DNA of 64,000 nucleotides from Pelecanus crispus (Eukaryota > Chordata > Aves > Pelecaniformes > Pelecanidae). A program made the translations under genes and the position numbers. Below are positions 24,691 through 37,683 of this stretch, in pieces; position 1 is the first letter of the stretch, and each line of letters begins with the position of its first letter. Below the pieces are notes generated by a model. It did not search any database, was not told where the DNA came from, and saw only the letters and a list, made by a program, of their open reading frames with translations. The stretch is from assembly GCF_030463565.1 (NCBI RefSeq), contig NC_134651.1, positions 14,024,734-14,088,733 on the forward strand, read 5' to 3'.

Positions 24691-27600
24691 GCAGGGGGTG
24701 TCCGGCCCGAGTCCGGCCGTGAACTTCCCCGCGCTCGGAGGGAAAGTTTCTGGCGCAGGCGGCGGTTTCCAGCCCCGGCGGGGGGCGCGGGCAGGCGGGC
24801 GGTGGCGGCGGCGCGCAGCCGGCAGCAGCCCTCGCTCGTCGGCCGGCGGCGCAAAAAAACCCCCCAAAAAACAACAGGCAGAAAGCAGAAGAGACGCTGG
24901 GGAGAGCCCGAGGAGCCTTGGCGGCGCCGCGGCAGCAGCGTGGGGCGTCCCCCGGGGAGAGCGAAGGTGCGCGGCCGCGGCCGGCCCCGCCGGGCCGGGC
25001 GTGAGGGGAGCGAGGGCCGGAGGAGGCGGGCGGGCGGCGCGGTGCCTGTGCCGCTGCCGGAGCCCTCGGCGCCCGGAGCCCCCTCGGCGCTGCCTCGGCG
25101 CCCGGAGCCCCCCGCTCTGCCTCGCCGGAGCACGCAGCCGGTGCGGAGGCAAGCGTGAGCCGAGCTGCAGGAGCGCAGACGCGGGTCTCCGCCGCTTCTG
25201 CAGCCGGGCCGGCCGTGCCTCCGGTACCCGAAACGCGGAGCGGTTTGCTTAAATGCCCTCCTTCAGGCCAGGGCAATTTGGATATTGCTAGCTAGAGCGG
25301 TACAAGCACTGAGGAATGCAACTTTAATTGTCATCCGCATTGCAAATGCGTGAGCCTCTGATACCTGTTCTGCTGTCAAACAGATCTTTGAAATGGAAGG
25401 GGGGAGAGGAAGGGGTCTGACTTAAGCCACGGCAGGAAAATAAAGTGGAAAAGACACGTCCAAGAAAACAGCCTGAAAGCGATTAGATGCTGGCAGCAAG
25501 ATGCCTTTTGCTGCTTTTGCTGGGGACAGCAGCCCCCTTATGTGAAGCATTTTGGGGGGGGGGGTATCTGGATGGAAACTGGACGGTGGGAATGCTTTCC
25601 TGAAAAGGAAGCGGGGGAAAAAAAGAGAGCGTCAGGGCTCCAGTGCTTCAGGTGGCCCTTTTCTGTGCCAGTGTCGCTTCCCTTCGTTACAGTGGCAGTG
25701 CTTGTTCCTCAGCCTGGGCTGGTTTCTCAGAGTGTGTCTGTACGGTGCTTGGCACAACGGGATCCTGATCTCAGGGCCTGAGGATGTTACTGTAAACTGG
25801 ATTATAAATCCACTCTTGCATGCAGGCTCTCTCTTTCTATCCCAGCTTGTGCTTTGTGAATAGCTGGTTATAATGCTTGGATAAAATTCTGTTTTCTTTT
25901 ACAGATCTTCTTTTCTTATAAAATGATGGCTTTTGTCCCATGCATTTAGTTTTGTTGTCCTAAGAAGGCCTTTTTACTTCTGGATTTGGGAGATTGCAGC
26001 AAGCTCCGTATAATTTAAAAAAAAAAAATACTTGCTATGTAATTAAAAAGTACTATGTTCCTGACATTCCGTTTTTAACTGAGGCCCCTCTTGGATAAGC
26101 AGGACTGTCACTGAACTTACAACTTCGATATACAGAAGGATCGTGGGGTATTATTTATTAACTGTGCTGTGGAGAGTCAATATCTCATAAGTTAGCGGGC
26201 CATTTATAACAGGTTGCTTTTGGCAGCTCTGGAAGATTTACTTGCTGTCTTCTGTTCCTTGCCTCTCCTCTCCTGTTTGCATGGAGAGCATCACTCCGGC
26301 CCAAGGGCTTTCTGGTGGGAGGGTGCGGTGCTGCAAAGGGTCCTGCTTTCTGTTCCCGTTGCTTACCTGGCTGTGGTGAGCAGGGAAGGACAAGCAGAGA
26401 GGATTAAGCTCTTGAAGTAGGTATGGAGTTGTTCCTGCCACCGGGAGCACCTTCTGTGTAGGAGCAGTTAAGGATGCAGAATAACATGGGATGTGAAGAG
26501 TAAGGCTGTGAGGACTTGGAGTGGTGGAAGCATGCAGGGCACTGAAATGATCAGGAAACATTAAGCTGGGAAGGTGGGAGATGCTGCATGGAGGTGAAGC
26601 AGAGAGCCGTGGGGTGAGAGCTTAAGTTTCTAACACAGTACCTCTGTGCAAGGCAGAAGGCAGGTCTACAGGCACGCAGCCCTGTGACTTTCTTTTCATG
26701 TCTCTGGGTGTAGCTTGAGTTCAAAGTGTCCATGTATTGCATAGGAAGAGCTGTGCTTGCTCAAGTCTGCCCGTGCCTGGCCCCTCCAGAGTCTGTGAAG
26801 GAAGAGCTTGTGTCTGAACATGTCAGGGCTCTCTCTTTCCAGACCTCTGGGGCTCTGTGCAGGTATCCTGCATCTGAGCATTAGCTCGTGTGCAGTGGGG
26901 ACGAGTGCTGCACTGGTGCGGGCTTGAGCAGGCTCATACCCTGGGTCAGGTAGCGCTACCCCAAAGTGCCTCACAGGAACACATAGGTAAGAAAGACTTC
27001 AGAAGGTTGGGAGAGTGGTGTGGCAGGAGGTTGGATAGTGCCTGGGTATGTGGAGGGATGGGGAATGCTTCCTTTCTGGCCCCACTGCTGTAATTTTATG
27101 CTCCGAAATACATATATAGGAAGGAGGAAGCACAGAGAGCTTGTCCCAGCTTTATTCCTTCAATACCTGCATACGCCAGATGCCAACACCAGGGAAGAAG
27201 CATTTCACTCCTTCAGAATAAGCAGCCAGAACATGTTCTTTTATTCCTTCTTCTTGCTTATGTTTGGATTTTTATGTTGGTTATTTTGGCAGGCACATGA
27301 TTCGTATTCCTTTCCCCATCTGTCCTGGGTCTCCCACTGTCATCAAATGTCCTCCCATTTCAGCAAGACTCTGACTTGCAAAAACTTGCCACAAAGATAA
27401 CTCTTGCAGCTGGTGGTGTGGGAGAGGAGGTGTCCCAGCTTGGCTCTTGGAGCACAGGGTGCATTAGCAAGGTGGACAGTTAGGAAGATTATAACCAGCA
27501 TATGAATGCGTTCACATATCTGTGAGCATCCTTGCTGTCCGGTCTTTCTTCTCATCGTACAGCAACGGGGAATGGTTCGGGAATAAAAATAGATATATGG

Positions 27601-29924
27601 AAAAGCCTATATAAACTGAAATCTGTGAACAGCGCCATGTTATCTGGGAACTGAAACACTTTCTACAGTGGAGCTCACAGTTCAGACGTTGCCTGCCCTC
27701 CTCTCTCCTCCCCTGCCTTTCTCTTGACGCAGCTCATGTATCTCACTGTCCCTATAAGCAGAGCCAAGAGCTGTCTCGTCTGTGCTGCCAGGCTGATGCA
27801 GCTCGGCCAGTAGCATCTCTGTACCCAGTGGGTGAGAGCTGGTGCTCCTCTGGCAGTGCGAGGTGGGCCAGATGCAGAGCCGAAGGCAGGCAAAGCTGGC
27901 TGTCACGTTTGCCACGCTTGAGCTGACCCCCTCTCTCGCACCAGCTCTGCAGCTTGGGTGTAGCTTGGGGGCCCACGTTCAGGTGGGTTTCTTTCCCTCC
28001 GTGGTTTGTAACCACTTTGTTCTGCTCCGCCAGCAGAATGTATGGCTGAGATTTGATCACTGTTAAACTGGAACAAAACAGCTTCTTCTTTTGGGAGGTA
28101 TTTTAGGATTCCCCCCCGCCAATGTTTTCGCAAAGCAGAAGGCTCATCTCATGTTTCTCAGCCACAGTTCTGTTGCGTGTAGGGCTCTTGTAAGCAACCG
28201 AGCCACATGCACACTCAGAGAGAGTGCAAAAAGGAAGCCGATTTGGAGAAATTAGTTCATATGATGCCTACGCTTTTGGAAATTTCAGCCTTAGCCAGCT
28301 CGCTTGCTACCTTCAACCTCAGACGTCCCAATGAGACACATGCACGTATCATGATATTCATAAATTCAGAGTCTTATTTGACAAAAAATAAAATACAGGA
28401 ACATGAATGTACAAGTGTACGTATTTTATTACAGGGTTCCTTAAAAATAGTTGCTGGTAAAACAGGATTTCTACTACAAGCAAAGAATCATATCTTTAGT
28501 CAGTCCTTTGTTAATTTGGCAACGCTCACTTTCGTCAACTGGGGGCTCTATCCCCAGGAATTCCTCTGACATGGGTTTCCCCCAGTCTGGATGATTGTCC
28601 AATTACAATTTTAAGAAAATTACATCAAGGGTAACTGGCTAAAGGTAGAAGTCTCTGAGAGTGTTAAGGAGAGAGAACGAAAGAGTGTGAGAGAGCGAGA
28701 GCTTCCTTTTCTTGTATGAGTAAAATGAGGAGAATTGTACCGGTCCTCAACTTCTGCGGTGAGTGGAGTCAAGGTCCCTGGTCTTGGGTTTTGTTGGTCT
28801 GTCTTTCTTTTTCTTCCCCCTGCACGCTCTTCTTTTCTCCCTGCGCTCTTTTGTTATGTGCTGACTCCATATTTATATGAAAAGGGTGCGTTGATTCTTA
28901 AGCAGTCTTTTTAGATTTACATATGTTAGCAAAAAGGGACTGTTAACCTAAAAGCTCTGTTTGGGGCAGAGAATAAGAGATTGCCATCAATCCTGGGCTG
29001 AATCAGGGGAGTGGTATTTGGTTGGTTGGGTTCTTTTTCCTCCCGGTTTTGCATGACTGAAATAAGTGTAACGGAATATCTTGACTCTTAGGCCTGATCC
29101 TGTCCACTCATAGGGATGTGATATTTTCAGATGTAGAGGATGATTTTTATATATTTGATTAACTTGTGTCTAAAAGCTTGCAAAGCTGTGACCTAAATGT
29201 TTATCCTTAGTGCTGACAGGATGCTGTGGAACTGTTTAACTGTGTATTTGTAACAGTTACGTGGCTTGGCGAGAAAGACAGGACGTTTTCTTCTCAAGAG
29301 GCATTTTTTTGCCTTTTTTTGCCTTTTTCTGCCTGTGATTTGTGGTTATAGTTGTCTTTCTTTATCATTTTACCTTTTGTCCTAGATGTAAATAAAGAGC
29401 TAATTACAGTTAATCTCAGTGCAAGGGAATGAAATTTTTGAAGAGTAAAAAAAACCTCCCATCTGTTAGACTTTCAGTAGTGTTTTGGGGTTTGCCTTCT
29501 ACTCGGAAGGAAGCCAAAACTTATCTTGCTCAATTTAAAGTTTTCCTTGCGATATTTAAACTGGATTTTTAATCGTTTAAAAAACCAAACAGAAATGGAA
29601 ATAGCTTTTCAATTTATGTTTGGCCGTGTTCTTAACGTGCTGGTCGCTAAAACCTGAACAGCTTTGCCATATTCCTACTGAAATGACTGAAAATCCCACT
29701 ACCAAATTCTATAGGAACAGCTTTGAGACCTTATTCTGGAAAAACATCTATTTTTCATAGTAGGATATTGCATTTCTGTGTTTCCTGCCTGCTGGGGCTC
29801 CATGTGCCCAGCCAACCAGCCCTAAAATGACTTGTTCCAAGGGAACTGTTGCTTAAGTAGTTACTATTTAAGACAGGCTCAGAACCAAGTTTTCTGTGGT
29901 GGGTTTGTGGTACGTTTAGCCCAT

Positions 29925-30135
29925 CAGCTCCAGTGACTGCTGAGCTCAGGGAATTAATCTATACTTTGCACTCATCTGTTATCTTTCATCTCAGCATCTC
30001 TAAGCACTTTAGAGACATTAAGATGCACAACTGCGGTGTGAGGTGGGGAGAGGCTGTTATAAAAGTGGCTAGGGAAACAGAGGCACGGATTTCAGAAGCC
30101 TCTACTAATGCGCTCAGTTCAGGGGACAGCTGTTC
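29925..30135 (-). repeat. Possible old MIR-like SINE remnant
   Basis: Segments such as CATCTCTAAGCACTTTAGAG and GGGAAACAGAGGCACGGATT resemble the middle and '…ggaaactgaggcacagagag…' part of ancient amniote SINEs in reverse orientation. The element is degraded and was recognised by eye only. Confidence 0.35.
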
Positions 30136-33100
30136 ATAAGATCTCTGATGCCTGATTATCAGGGAGGCCCTACAATTTCTCGTGCGCAACAACTGGTGAT
30201 TGATGCCTCTGTTGGTTTCACGTAGATTAACCAGAAACTCATATTGCTACCCTAAACTAGTAGACTGTTTTAAAATCTTCAACCATAGAGACTTAGAGGA
30301 GCATAGTAAATGGCAGTGGCAGGAGCCCACATTTCTAGTTATTTTTTTTTTTTTCTGAGGTTAGCCCTATTGCAAAAAGCAAATCTCATAAGGAGCCAAA
30401 AGTAAACCAGCCTCACCTCCATCCCACCATAGTAACATCCGGCGCCCCACCTACATAAATTTATCAGCAATCTGTTGATTCAAAGCTCTAGGGATCTGTA
30501 GAAAATGCTTATTCTAACAGTAAAAGCCGTACAAATTCACTCTGATACAAATAATTGGATTTGTTCAGTTGAGAAATAGCAGCCTCCCTCCTCTTCCTTC
30601 AAGCACAGATGCCTCCCAGCCCTTGTTTACACGGCGGGAACCGGATAACGGGAGGAGGATGTATGTGTTGCTGCCCAGCATGATAATACTGGCAGGCTGT
30701 GAAGGGCTTGTAGGGCACCCGGCCTCTTTGAACCAGCACAAATGTGCTGTTGGATCCCAAAATTGGTTGCTTTAGCAAACTGTGCTGGTTGCAGTTGAGC
30801 CGGACAGGGCTGATGTGCAGGGGTGGCTGAAGGACATGGCAAAACTCGGACTCTGCTGGGCTAACATCCCCACGGTCTGGGTTGTCTTGCCCCCTTCTCC
30901 GTCCTCCTGCAAAAATAGCTTCAGCCTCGGTGCATTTACCTTTCTCCGTTGTTCTCTCTCGTGTTGCTGTGTGGACTTTAGGGAGGTTCTGTTTAGTTCT
31001 GGCTCCTTGGGAGGCTGTGCACACACAGACACCCCTGACCTGAGGCCACGGAGAGGTGGGAATGCTTTTCTCCAGGCTTATTGTGTCCTCCTCTTCTCCC
31101 TTTGCACAGGGGAGCTGCATCTTGGCATTTCAGCTCTGCTAATAGCCCTGGGTTGTGGTTACCCAGGAGGGCAATGTTTTCCCCTTTCTAAGCTCCCCCC
31201 CCAGCTCCCCCCCATCTGCCAGATGTAATGACTCTGTAGTTGTTGACAAGAAGTGTCAAAGAGCAAGAGGGAAACTCAACCCAACTTCCCAAAGACAGTG
31301 ATTGCTTCTTCCCAATGCGAAGAGGTGAGCCAGCCCAGGGCTAGGGTCAGTGCAGATTTGAGAATAGGAAGGCATCCGCTTCCTGGCATTGAAAGTGCTC
31401 AGAAATGAAAATTTTGGAGACTTCAGATTTTTGGCCCTTTGCAGCAGGGTTTTAATACATAGCGGTATTTCCTCCTGTCGCTGCTCCTTGTAGCCTTTGG
31501 AAATGTCAGCAGCGCATATATTGCCTTTTGTTTGTCATTCAGCTGGAGAAATGAATTCATTGCCCTCGTGAGATCAATCATATTCTCCCCAAATAATTAA
31601 TATTGATGACAAACCCAGTGTACTGCTGCCTGCAGCTCCCTCTCAGCCTTCCCACTGTGTAGGTGCATTGGGTCACAGAGCAGACCTTCTTGCAGGGGGC
31701 TCCTGGACTTGAAAATTCTGGGTGCTGTTGTTTGAAGGTTGAATTTAGAGCTGCACTCATGGGGACAGTGCAGGCAGAGCCTGAGCAAGTTCCCTGTGAT
31801 GGCGCAACCTAATACTTGCAGAAGGAAATGTTAGAGACATGGGGAGCAAATGTGATGCACGTGGCATGGGAAGGATTGTCTTGTTCTGTTTCCCTTTTCC
31901 TCCTTTGCTTCTGTCTGTACCCAGATTTTTCTAGTCTCCTTCGCAGAATGCAGCTGTACTGTGCTGACCAGGAAGGGGCAGACATGCAGAAGAAAGTTGC
32001 TCTGATAGTCACCAGGAGGACCAAGTGGGTGGGTTGGGAACGTGGAGGCCCATGGGAGGGCTGGAAGGACATCTGGAGAACTGCTTGTAAGTGGGGTGTT
32101 GTCCTGGGAGAGGCACGTAGCTCCTGGGGTTTCTCTGCCTTTGCTGTTCCTTTTTTTTTTACTGCTTTAAATTTTGCTGTGGATTAATGTATAAAGCACA
32201 GTCACAGAGCAGCCTGTGTGAGCTGGGGGAGAGGGAATGAAGCATCTTCATGTCTTATTCTTGTTTGCTTTTTCTTATAAGGCTAAATGTGATTAAATTA
32301 ACATGATTAATTAAGTGCCAGTTGTGGAAAAACTGTGTGGCCCAAACTTGAAAAAGAAAAGCTCAGCTGACTTGCTTTTACCCTTGAATATGTTGCTCAT
32401 CCCAGGATACCCAGAGTCATTTGAGGAAATCCTCCTCTTATGCCACGGGGAGAGTTGGAGATCAGGTCTTCACCACTGGCAGCAGCATGGGTAGACTGCT
32501 AGCGGTGCTGGAGACATTGCAGTCTGCCTAGGGATTTTGTGGCAACGGCACAGTAAAAGAGGTGCTTGGAAAGGGGAGTGAAACACAGTGATGTTGTGCT
32601 CTGGAGCATGGTTGGTGCTTGGAGGCTCTTTGCCTGCTGTGTCCCTCTCTGGAGGAATGAGAAGGGGAAGATGTTGGCTGAATATAGAGCAGCCATCCTG
32701 GGAATCTGGTCTGCAAGCACTGAGGGCTGTAAGGGGAGGAGATGAAGTGAAAGAGCAGGTATGTAGCTGGCAGCAAGGGCTTAAACTTAAGGAAAGGAAC
32801 TCTTGGAGTATTTTTTTGAGTCTGAGAGCCCGCTGCAGCTAGCACTTAGCAGAGCTGGGTGCAGCCCCTGTTGTGACGGTGGGGATGTGCAATGGGGCTG
32901 CAGAGCAGTTGCTGGGCGTGCAAGGAGACTCATCTCCTGGGAAAGGTGCTCTGGGGTTCAAGAGTCCCAGGTCAGTCCTTTTGAAAGGCAGTAAGCCCAG
33001 GTGATAAACCTGCTTGAGTCTGCATAGTATTCTCTGGGTTTAGAGACTTGGGCCGGGCTAGCTTGGGGTTGCTGCTGTGCAATCTGTTGCACAATGTGGA

Positions 33101-34629
33101 CATGCTGCTATGACCACAGGGACAGTAGAATAACTTCTTAGGGAGGGCAGTGGAGTTGCTTACATCTAAAAGCCATTAAAAAGATCAGGAGGCAGAATGT
33201 ATAAATTAAATGCTTGTTCTCAGGTGTCTCCAGGTGCTCCATGGGAGCTAATCGGGACTCTTCCAGCGAGGGAGGAGTCTCGCTCTGGATTCCTTAAGTC
33301 TCCTCAGGTCTTTGAACCACATTGGTTGCGGATTTCTTTTTTTCTGTGCAAAGATTAGTTTGTCAGTTTATTTTCCGGTAGCACAATACGTGGGTATTTC
33401 TCAGAGCTCTCCTTCCACTATGACATTGCTGTCCAAAATAGAAGCATTGTGTCTGGCTTCATGGAAGGTCTCAGCTCTCTTTGAAGCTCCGTTGGAAGCT
33501 TTTCATTCCCTGGCTATTCAGACTTAAAAAATAGACTATCTTGGCTGGATACCTCTTGTTTGAGCACAGAAGTGCTCTTGTAGGTTGGTGTTTGAACTGC
33601 TCGGTGGCCAGCGTGTATGCATTTGTAATCTGTGCTGTTTGATTCCATAGCTGTGGCTCAACCTGCCCCTCTTCAGCCCACTCCACAGATGTCTCTGTGG
33701 TAGTCCCAGCTGTTTATTTGTCTTGTCCAGGTGTGCATATATTTTGGAGAGGTCACAGACTATTGAGCTAGTTTATTTTAAATGTATGAAATGCAGCGTG
33801 CTCTGCCTGCTAAACAGCTGCCAGAGTATAATCAGCAGCACCCTGGGCTCCAGCAGAGCAATGTGCAAGTTCTGTAGCATTTCTGCTTTGCCAAGCCCTG
33901 AGAGGACCCCAGGAGAAGTGAAAAGGAACGGAGGGGATACTGACTTTCTTCAGGTATGTTTTAAAGGCCCCCCCCTTCTCTCCACATGTCTAGATTGCAC
34001 TTTTTTCCTTTTCTCTTGAGAGGGGGGAAAAACAGCTTCTTGCTCTGAATTCTGATTATTAGTGTTAAATGTGTTGAGCCAAAGGATGCCAGGAGATGGT
34101 ATGTGAATGCCAATAGTGGATCACAAATTCCCTGCCTAGCAATCGCCTCTGTGTCCCAAACGCTGGCACCAGCAGAGGCAAATGTTGCACTACCGAGGTA
34201 GCTCCCAAAATGACTCGCTGTTAATGAATGCCTCCCCGCTTTTCCCCGCGCCTCTGAGCTCGAGGTGGGGCTGCTGCCTGCTCTGCTCACAGGAGCTCTT
34301 GGTGGTCTTGGAAGGTTGGCCTTGCTCCTACAGTTTGCACAGCTGTGTTGAAGGAGAAGCAGCTTGGGACCACCTCCCGGGGTGACCCCTGGAGTGACAC
34401 GCTGCTGGGTTTGTTCATTCCCATGTTGGGGATTTAGTAAAAAGTAATTAGTAAAAAGCCAGCAGACTGCAGGCCTTGGCCTGGATATGCAGTACAGGAG
34501 GCCAGGGAGAGGCAGCGGTGGGTGATGGGCAGTGGAGCCACCTCAGATACCTGGTGTCATGTCCTCAGCTGGCGGAGAGCTGGCTGAGCCACTGACTGAG
34601 AAGATTGTTTCCAGGTTTTCTTGGGGTGG

Positions 34630-34646
34630 TTTTTTTTTTTTTTTTT
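34630..34646. repeat. Poly(T) tract
   Basis: A run of 17 T followed by T/G-rich sequence. It could be the reverse of an old poly(A) tail or a simple mononucleotide repeat. No adjacent retro-element body was recognised. Confidence 0.7.
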
Positions 34647-37600
34647 GTTTGGTTGGTTTTGGTTTGTCTCTCTTCTGGGCACTCGGTAGACCTGGTTGTA
34701 AAGCTGCACGCGAGCACCGCAGCTCCCCAGCACCAGGCGCCAGTGCTTCCAGGTCCTGTGTGACAGCAGCCAGCTCTGGCCGAGGAAGACAGAAGATGGT
34801 TTGTGCTAGTGATGAGGGAGACCTTACCAGGGCAGCTTTCCATCTGACTCCCACTAGTTTAAATTTTTTTTTTCCTGCTGCAAAAGCAAGTGTTTAATAT
34901 TTACTGTGATTCTAGCTAGCGACAGAGTTTCAGTCTGCTCAAATCTAAACGTTTCCTTTGGTTTTAATGCTATAAATTGCTTTTATAATAGAAACATCCC
35001 AGAACAAAATCCTTTCAGCCCACTCTTTTGTCAGGCATGCGATAGCCTGGTGAGTGCAGTTACCCCAGGAAAAGCGAGACTTCAGCATCGATCTCGCAGG
35101 TCCCTGCCTTGCATGTGTCACCATCAGATGCGCTGACTGGGGCACGCTTGCGGCTCCTGCGGTATCCCTGATTGCGGGCCAGGTTTCAGCCCTGGCTGAT
35201 TCCTGCTGAAATGTGCCTGGCTGTTAGGGAGCTGCTGCCAGGACAAATTGGGCTCCCTGCCCTTAGGCGAGATGCGAATGTTGTCCTGACGATAGCGCTG
35301 GGGGCCCTTTGTTGGTCAGCGTGCCTGCGTTTGCAGCGATGAGTGCGGCGTAGCGTGCAGCAGAGCAGGGAAAGTGCACTGAGCTTACGCTTACGGCGTT
35401 CATCATCAAATTGCTGCTTGTTGCCTCCCCATTCTGTTCCTGGAAGCTGTCTGGGAAGGAAGATTTTAATGCACATGCTAATTTCTCCTGGGGAGAAAAG
35501 GCTGGACTTGCAAAACCCGTCGCCTGTCTTTCTACCTGCGTCTCCAGAGATTTCAGCCTAACGTTACGTTGCACAGGAGGGCTGTCCGCAGGACCAGCCA
35601 GCTCACTGCAGGAGTGGCTCTGCTTTGGGCAGGGGCATGACTGGAAATGCTGGCGCTGTAGCAAAGAGCGGTGCTGTGCAATGCCCAAATGGCCTCCGGA
35701 GGAGAGGCAGGGTCAGAGAGACGCTGCGCAAATGCCGGCTAAGTGGCACCAAGATGGTTTATGCTACAGTAATTCTCCCCTTTGTCTGACTTACTCCTGT
35801 ACATACTGAAAAGCAAAAGTGTTTCCTGGAGGGCTGAAGCACCTTTTCACACTTTCCATTAGTGTTTTTGCTATTGCTTTTCTGCAGCTGCTTTTGCAGG
35901 CTGCCCTTTGTCTGCCTTTTGGATTCTTTGAATTTACTTGGACTGTACATCTATTTTTCCTGTAAGAAAACCCATCAAACTCATCCAGCAGCCTTCTCCA
36001 ATGCTGTTGCATGATGATGCAGGGACCCAGAGCTTATGGGCACCCAGTGATGTGGGAGCAGTGCCCCTCTCCCAAGAGCCAGCTGTACTCTGCAGCCCAT
36101 CAGCCTTCAGCCCCAAGTCCGCGTGGCATAGAAGCAAAGCATTTCCTAAGCTAGCCCACCCTGGTTTTTGCTAGCCTTCCTATGTCTGCATCCCTTTTCC
36201 TGGAGCCAGTTCTGTGCTGTCGAATGCTTTTGACTTGGAGGGGCTTGGAACAGAATTACAGAAAGAAAATAGTATGTAAAACCTGCTCTGACCAGTGTTA
36301 TTTTTTTCCCTCTTTCTGAAACTGCTTTATTTTAAATGCCCTTTCAGCAAGAGCACTTAGCGGCAAGGTTTTGAAGGGTGCTTTTGTTCTGTGTGCCATA
36401 GTGTGAGTTCTCAGTGAAAAGCAAAAAACCTGTCAGCTCTCCCTAGGTGCCTGTGGTTAGGAGGGACAAAGGCATTTTCTTGGAAAATGCAGCATTGTTC
36501 TGTAGAATTGGTACAGTGTCTTTGAGAATAGGTGTACAGTAGTTACTTTGAGTGCAGCTCTCTTTGTTAATTATTTGACATCTGTCTTGGGTTTTATAAT
36601 CATTTGGAAAGCGCGTAGGCTTTGTGGGGTCCATGCTGCTAAAGGCAGGAGTGAACGATTCCTTGCCTAGTTCTGCTTAGGAAGGGTGTTTTATTAAAAG
36701 GTGTTTTATATGAAAATATTAATGATTTTTCTGACATAAAGGTCACTTCTGTCCAGTATCAAATGAAAAACCAAACCTTTCCACGACCTCTGCTTTTAAG
36801 AACAGGAGACACTTCCATCACTGTGTTTCCCCCCCCACCCCGCTTTTCTTTGCTCCCCAATAGACATAAGGTGAAAGTTTGAAGATGATGATGCTCTGGA
36901 ACAAAAAGGAAACAATTTCTGATTTGAAGCAAAAGGAACACTTGAAGTAAGTTCCTTAAAAACAATTCTAGCAACAGCAGTGATGGATTGTTTTCTCCAA
37001 CTGCTCTATGAATTATTATTATTAAAATGTTAATTTATGGAGACATTAAGAACACCTCAGAGTATATTGGTCTCATGAGAAGTTCCTGGAGTGCTGAGGA
37101 TGTATCTGAGCTCTCCAGCCGCCTTCTGGCTGCTCTGCTTGCCTGCTTTCTAGCTGTGGTGTGACTTTTTGAGCTGGTATGCTCTTCTGCTTGCTGATTT
37201 TATTCCTGGCTTCCTTTAGTGTTTGCTTTTTATTTTATTTGCTTGTGTACTAGAGGTGAGGTCTGTGATCTTTTTGGGTGGATGCAGTTGGGTGAACCCC
37301 TCCACTGCAGCCTGGGGTTCGCACTCTGACCTCTGGCTCCTTCAGTTGCAGCCAGAGATGCTGGTGTTTCAGTGCAGCAATGCCAAATTGTGCAAGAAGT
37401 TAGTTGGACACCGCTGGAATTGCATCATATACAGGCAAAATGGGAACATGCTTTCTGATGTCGTGAAACAAAGAAGCAGGTTGCTGGAAAAGTCTGAGAA
37501 AACTCTTCCGTTCCTGGCAAGACCGGGGTGGGTTGTAGTCCTGTGGCGTCATGTTCTTAGGGCATTGCAAAACCCACCCTCTCTCTGCGACTGAATGGGT

Positions 37601-37653
37601 GCAATGCTCTTTTCCTGGTGTCACTGGCAGAATCACATTATCCTCCCCAAAAC

Positions 37654-37683
37654 GGGGGCGGGGGTGGGGGGGGGGTGGGGGGG
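37654..37683 (+). repeat. G-rich run with G-quadruplex potential
   Basis: Thirty bases consist only of G except for one C and two T, giving four runs of five or more G. This easily satisfies the G-quadruplex pattern on the + strand. It lies mid-intron 1, outside the CpG island. Confidence 0.8.

Larger units (their letters stand above)
23880..25250. promoter_or_regulatory. IL1RAP: CpG island, presumed IL1RAP promoter
   Basis: GC content and CpG frequency rise abruptly here and fall again near 25250, where AT-rich intron sequence resumes. The island holds many CpGs, C- and G-runs and an Sp1-type GC box (GGGGCGGGGCG) at 24462-24472. It ends about 15.4 kb upstream of the signal-peptide exon, which is a typical distance for an untranslated first exon in this family. 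No TATA box is evident, so dispersed initiation is expected. Long apparent open frames on both strands (up to 370 codons) are a by-product of GC-rich, stop-poor DNA and not genes. Promoter use is inferred from position and composition only. No transcript evidence is available from the sequence. Confidence 0.8.

Noticed and set aside
24055..25276. Long minus-strand open frames of 365 and 370 codons in the CpG island
   Set aside because: They overlap each other and plus-strand frames, consist of Pro/Arg/Ala/Leu-rich translation of GC-rich DNA and of the purine tract (poly-Leu), and show no domain.
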